A stretch of DNA of 8,734 nt from a bacterium (GTDB lineage: Bacteria; UBP15; UBA6099; DSWB01), in assembly GCA_020061125.1 (NCBI GenBank), contig JAGUYV010000481.1, positions 1-8,734 on the forward strand, given 5' to 3'. Below, piece by piece: positions 6,363 through 8,734 of the stretch. The number at the start of each line of letters is the position of its first letter. Position 1 is the stretch's first letter. The notes below the pieces were generated by a model, which was given only the letters and a program-made list of their open reading frames with translations, ran no database searches and had not been told where the DNA came from. Made by a program: the position numbers and the translations under genes.

Positions 6363-7433
6363 CTACGGGGTGCGGTGCGACGCCGCGGGAGCGGGTTCGC
6401 CCGCGCGCTCGTGCGCGCCGCACACTTCGCGCACAAACCCGAGCATGGATGCGATCATGTCCCGCGCGAACAGGAAGATGCCCACATGGCCGCAGGGCAG
6501 CCAGGTCACCCGGGTCACGCCCCATTGTGCGGTGATGCGCTCCACATTGTCCGCGGGAATCAGCAGGTCGTAACGGCCGGCGATGTAGTGGATGCGGTCC
6601 GGAGACAGGCGCGGCGCGAAGCTCGAAGGGGTGATGATGCGCCAGGCGTCTTCGGCCATGTCCGGGGTCACGCCTGCGGCGTTGAAATCGCGGATGATGG
6701 TGCGGCCCACCACGCTGTCCCACATGCCCCGGATCAAGTCTCCGCCGGCGATGATGGGGATGGCGAAGTCAATGCGTGAGTCCGCGCACAGCACCAGGCC
6801 CGTGATGAATCCGCCGAGGCTGAACCCGCTCACGCCCACGGGGCCGCTGTACCGGGCGCGCGCCCAGGTGATGAGGGACCGCACATCGCACACGGACTGG
6901 CGGAACGCGGCCACGGTCTGCTCCAGATCTCCGTTCAGCATCAGATCACCGTCCGCCGTGCCTTTGGGCCTGCGGCTGCCGTGGTAGGGCTGGGTCATCA
7001 GAATGCAGGTCACGCCGCTGCGGGCCAGAATCCAGCCGAGCAGCCAGTGGTAAGGCGTGTGCACGCCCCATTCGCGCCAGCCGTGCATGAGAATCAGCGC
7101 GGGCGCGGCCGCGCCCCCGTGCATGGCCCGCGCCTCGAACACGCGCCCCGTGACCGTGTCGTTGCACGCGTGCTCCGACTGCGATTCGCTCCGGAACTCA
7201 TAGTCGAAAATACGGATGCCGCCGCGCGAGCGCTCGTTCGACGGCTTCATGTCCGGCGCGGCCAGCCCGCGGTCGTAGAACAGTTCCGGGCGCTCGAAAT
7301 ACTCGGGCCTGTTGCATTCGGACAGGTCCGTGTTCGCGCTCAACATGGGGGTGCGCGCGCTGACTTTGTGCTCCAGGCCCGTGACAAGAATGTCTATGGC
7401 GTTTGCGATGAATTTGAGGAGAGCCTGCAGCAT
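6363..7433 (-). CDS. Alpha/beta hydrolase family protein, substrate unknown
   Basis: This 356-residue protein has the alpha/beta hydrolase fold. The oxyanion-loop motif LMHGWREWG lies at about 115-123, and the nucleophile elbow GFSLGG places Ser205. Asp289 (GRYDLLIP) and His316 (CGHVGIF) complete a catalytic triad. Esterase, lipase or peptidase activity is possible; nothing nearby tells which. There is no clear signal peptide, and the N-terminal helix (LLKFIANAIDILV) is amphipathic or weakly hydrophobic. The frame stays open upstream to a Met at 7598, but I chose the Met at 7433: an extended -10 promoter at 7482-7490 would start transcription near 7475, so earlier codons would not be transcribed from it, and GGAAAG (7450-7445) serves as a weak ribosome-binding site. 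The C terminus ends in an Ala/Pro-rich tail. It converges on the metallopeptidase gene with only 22 bp between stops. Confidence 0.85.
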   Translation of the reverse strand: MLQALLKFIANAIDILVTGLEHKVSARTPMLSANTDLSECNRPEYFERPELFYDRGLAAPDMKPSNERSRGGIRIFDYEFRSESQSEHACNDTVTGRVFEARAMHGGAAAPALILMHGWREWGVHTPYHWLLGWILARSGVTCILMTQPYHGSRRPKGTADGDLMLNGDLEQTVAAFRQSVCDVRSLITWARARYSGPVGVSGFSLGGFITGLVLCADSRIDFAIPIIAGGDLIRGMWDSVVGRTIIRDFNAAGVTPDMAEDAWRIITPSSFAPRLSPDRIHYIAGRYDLLIPADNVERITAQWGVTRVTWLPCGHVGIFLFARDMIASMLGFVREVCGAHERAGEPAPAASHRTP

Positions 7434-7450
7434 GGGTTGCGTTGCTTTCC

Positions 7451-7468
7451 GTCCGGGCCGGCCCGGAC
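7451..7468. repeat. Perfect 18-bp GC palindrome in hydrolase leader
   Basis: GTCCGGGCCGGCCCGGAC is a perfect palindrome. In the - strand mRNA it can fold as a 7-bp stem with a CCGG loop just after the predicted transcription start (about 7475) and directly against the GGAAAG ribosome-binding site. There is no T tract on either side, so it is not a terminator. It may be an operator or a 5' hairpin affecting stability or translation. Confidence 0.6.
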
Positions 7469-7481
7469 TGTAGTCATGCAT

Positions 7482-7490
7482 AGTATAGCA
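7482..7490 (-). promoter_or_regulatory. Extended -10 promoter of the hydrolase gene
   Basis: On the - strand the sequence reads TGCTATACT: a TATACT -10 element (7487-7482) with the TGn extension. There is no convincing -35 at 17-18 bp, which extended -10 promoters can do without. Transcription would begin near 7475. Confidence 0.5.
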
Positions 7491-7516
7491 AAGCGCGGCT
7501 GCTCGACACAGGCTTT

Positions 7517-7526
7517 GATGTACATC
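7517..7526. repeat. 10-bp palindrome between divergent promoters
   Basis: GATGTACATC is a perfect 10-bp palindrome lying about 50 bp upstream of the copA -10 element and upstream of the hydrolase promoter. It could be an operator. It does not match the CopY box (TACANNTGTA), and I saw no CueR- or CsoR-like site. Confidence 0.3.
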
Positions 7527-7571
7527 GGCTTTTTCCCCAAGCGCTGCGTGAAACATGTTGCTCGCCCGCTC

Positions 7572-7580
7572 TGTTATAAT
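7572..7580 (+). promoter_or_regulatory. Extended -10 promoter of copA
   Basis: TGTTATAAT is a perfect TATAAT -10 with the TGn extension. No -35 is evident at 17 bp or at the 19-20 bp spacing used by MerR-type activators such as CueR. Transcription would start near 7587, giving a leader of only about 14 nt that still holds the ribosome-binding site. Confidence 0.65.
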
Positions 7581-7600
7581 TTTAGAATCGAGGTGCAAAC

Positions 7601-8734
7601 ATGGCTGCGCAAACCGCGGGACAACAGGGCAGGGCGCTCATTCCTCTCAAGGGCATGCATTGCGCATCGTGCGCGGCCAACATCGAAAAGCATCTGAACG
7701 CCATGCCTGGCGTCACCGGAGCAAGCGTGAATTTCGCGTCCTCGGAAGCGTCCGTTGGATTCGACTCCGGCAGTGTTGGCCTGCGCGATATTGTGCGCAA
7801 AATCCGATCCCTCGGATATGAAGCGCCCACGGAAACCGCCGTGCTGGACATCAAGGGCATTTCCTGCGCTTCGTGCGTGAACCGCATTGAAACCGCGCTC
7901 AACAAAGCGCCGGGCGTGGTTCGCGCGGCCGTGAATTTTGCGCAGGCCCAGGCCCTGGTGGAATTCCTTCCGGGCGCAGCGACAGCGGCGGAACTCGTGA
8001 ACGCCGTGGACCGCGCGGGCGCATATACCGCATCGGTTGCGGATCAGACAAACGCCGAACAGCAGCCGGGCGCCCAGTTTGAGGAAGAATTCCGCAGCAA
8101 CCGTTCGCGGCTCATATTCGCGGCCGCATTGACTCTGCCCGTATTCGTGCTGGGCATGGGGCACATGGTTGGCGTTCACAGCTTCAACAGGCCCTGGGCG
8201 CACTTCACCGCTCTGGTTCTGTCCACGCCCGTGCTGTTCTGGTCGGGCGCGCAGTTTTTCACCGGGTTCTGGAATTCGCTCAAGCACCGCACTGCGGACA
8301 TGAACACGCTTGTAGCCGCGGGCACGGCGTCGGCTTATTTATATAGCGCCGCGGCCACGCTCGCGCCTTCGGCCCTGGCCCGCGCGGGCATTGAGCCGCA
8401 GGTGTATTTCGAGACCGCTTGCATGATCATCACGCTCATCCTGTTTGGTCGCATGCTCGAGGCGCGCGCCAAGGGGCAGACTTCGGACGCGATTCGCAGG
8501 CTCATGGACCTGCGTCCGCGCACCGCGCGCGTGTCGCGCGACGGGCGCGAAATGGAAATCCCGGCGGATGAGTTGCGCGAAGGCGAGGAATTTATCGTGC
8601 GGCCGGGCGAGAGCTTCCCCGCGGACGGCGCGGTTCTCGACGGGCGGTCCGCGGTGGATGAGTCCATGGTCACGGGTGAAAGCATTCCGGTTGACAAACA
8701 GCCCGGGGACATGGTTACCGGCGCGACGGTCAAC
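7601..8734 (+). CDS. copA: Copper-translocating P-type ATPase, N-terminal part, 3' end outside window
   Basis: The frame is open from ATG 7601 to the window edge (378 codons). P1B-type ATPases of this kind export Cu(+) from the cytoplasm using ATP. Two N-terminal heavy-metal-binding (HMA) domains are present: GMHCASC with Cys21 and Cys24, and GISCASC with Cys89 and Cys92. Four membrane segments follow at about residues 171-190, 201-222, 235-258 and 269-287, then the start of the actuator domain with TGES at 358-361. The CPC membrane motif, the DKTG phosphorylation site and the nucleotide-binding domain lie beyond the edge, so metal specificity rests on overall similarity to CopA. The ribosome-binding site is GAGGTG (7590-7595), five bases before the ATG. 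No copper chaperone or regulator gene is seen in the window. Confidence 0.93.
   Translation, partial: MAAQTAGQQGRALIPLKGMHCASCAANIEKHLNAMPGVTGASVNFASSEASVGFDSGSVGLRDIVRKIRSLGYEAPTETAVLDIKGISCASCVNRIETALNKAPGVVRAAVNFAQAQALVEFLPGAATAAELVNAVDRAGAYTASVADQTNAEQQPGAQFEEEFRSNRSRLIFAAALTLPVFVLGMGHMVGVHSFNRPWAHFTALVLSTPVLFWSGAQFFTGFWNSLKHRTADMNTLVAAGTASAYLYSAAATLAPSALARAGIEPQVYFETACMIITLILFGRMLEARAKGQTSDAIRRLMDLRPRTARVSRDGREMEIPADELREGEEFIVRPGESFPADGAVLDGRSAVDESMVTGESIPVDKQPGDMVTGATVN

Noticed and set aside
6389-6410. Hairpin GCGGG-TTCG-CCCGC as a bidirectional terminator between the convergent genes
   Set aside because: It lies inside the hydrolase coding end and has no T tract on either strand; the GC-rich Ala/Pro codons explain it.
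7434-7598. 55-residue N-terminal extension of the hydrolase to Met at 7598
   Set aside because: It would run across the divergent promoter region and the 18-bp palindrome, and has no family support.

Overview
The window is a GC-rich, gene-dense stretch of a bacterial chromosome. It holds four genes that lie fully inside it on the + strand, one on the - strand, and two + strand genes cut by the window edges. No RNA genes, mobile elements or CRISPR arrays are visible. The lineage cannot be fixed from the sequence. Vitamin-B12-dependent ribonucleotide reductase as the reductase encoded here, glyA directly followed by nrdR, and high GC would suit an anaerobic or microaerobic Desulfobacterota-like or PVC/Hydrogenedentes-like lineage, but this is a guess.

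Layout: the 3' end of a ketopantoate reductase gene (panE-like, 1-440). Next, a good sigma70-type promoter (496-524) drives glyA (serine hydroxymethyltransferase, 590-1858) and nrdR (ATP/dATP-sensing repressor of ribonucleotide reductase genes, 1937-2440). A 455-bp regulatory interval (2441-2895) carries two NrdR boxes exactly 31 bp apart centre to centre, two candidate promoters and a hairpin-rich leader. It is followed by nrdJ (class II ribonucleotide reductase, 2896-5361). Only 28 bp downstream lies a YgjP/DUF45 zinc-metallopeptidase-like gene (5390-6340). A convergent alpha/beta hydrolase gene (6363-7433, - strand) follows. A 167-bp divergent promoter region then leads to a copA-like copper-exporting P-type ATPase (7601 to window end, cut).

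Functionally the centre of the window is a deoxynucleotide-supply block. GlyA makes one-carbon units used for thymidylate and purines, NrdJ makes deoxyribonucleotides, and NrdR sits between them with its predicted sites in front of nrdJ. A weaker NrdR-like palindrome lies in front of glyA-nrdR, suggesting autoregulation. The most interesting new observation is the metallopeptidase-like protein downstream of nrdJ: after a disordered tail it ends in QISLSF, which fits the bacterial sliding-clamp-binding consensus (QxxLxF). Together with a SprT-like zinc site this recalls eukaryotic SPRTN, a clamp-binding DNA-protein crosslink protease. This is a hypothesis only.
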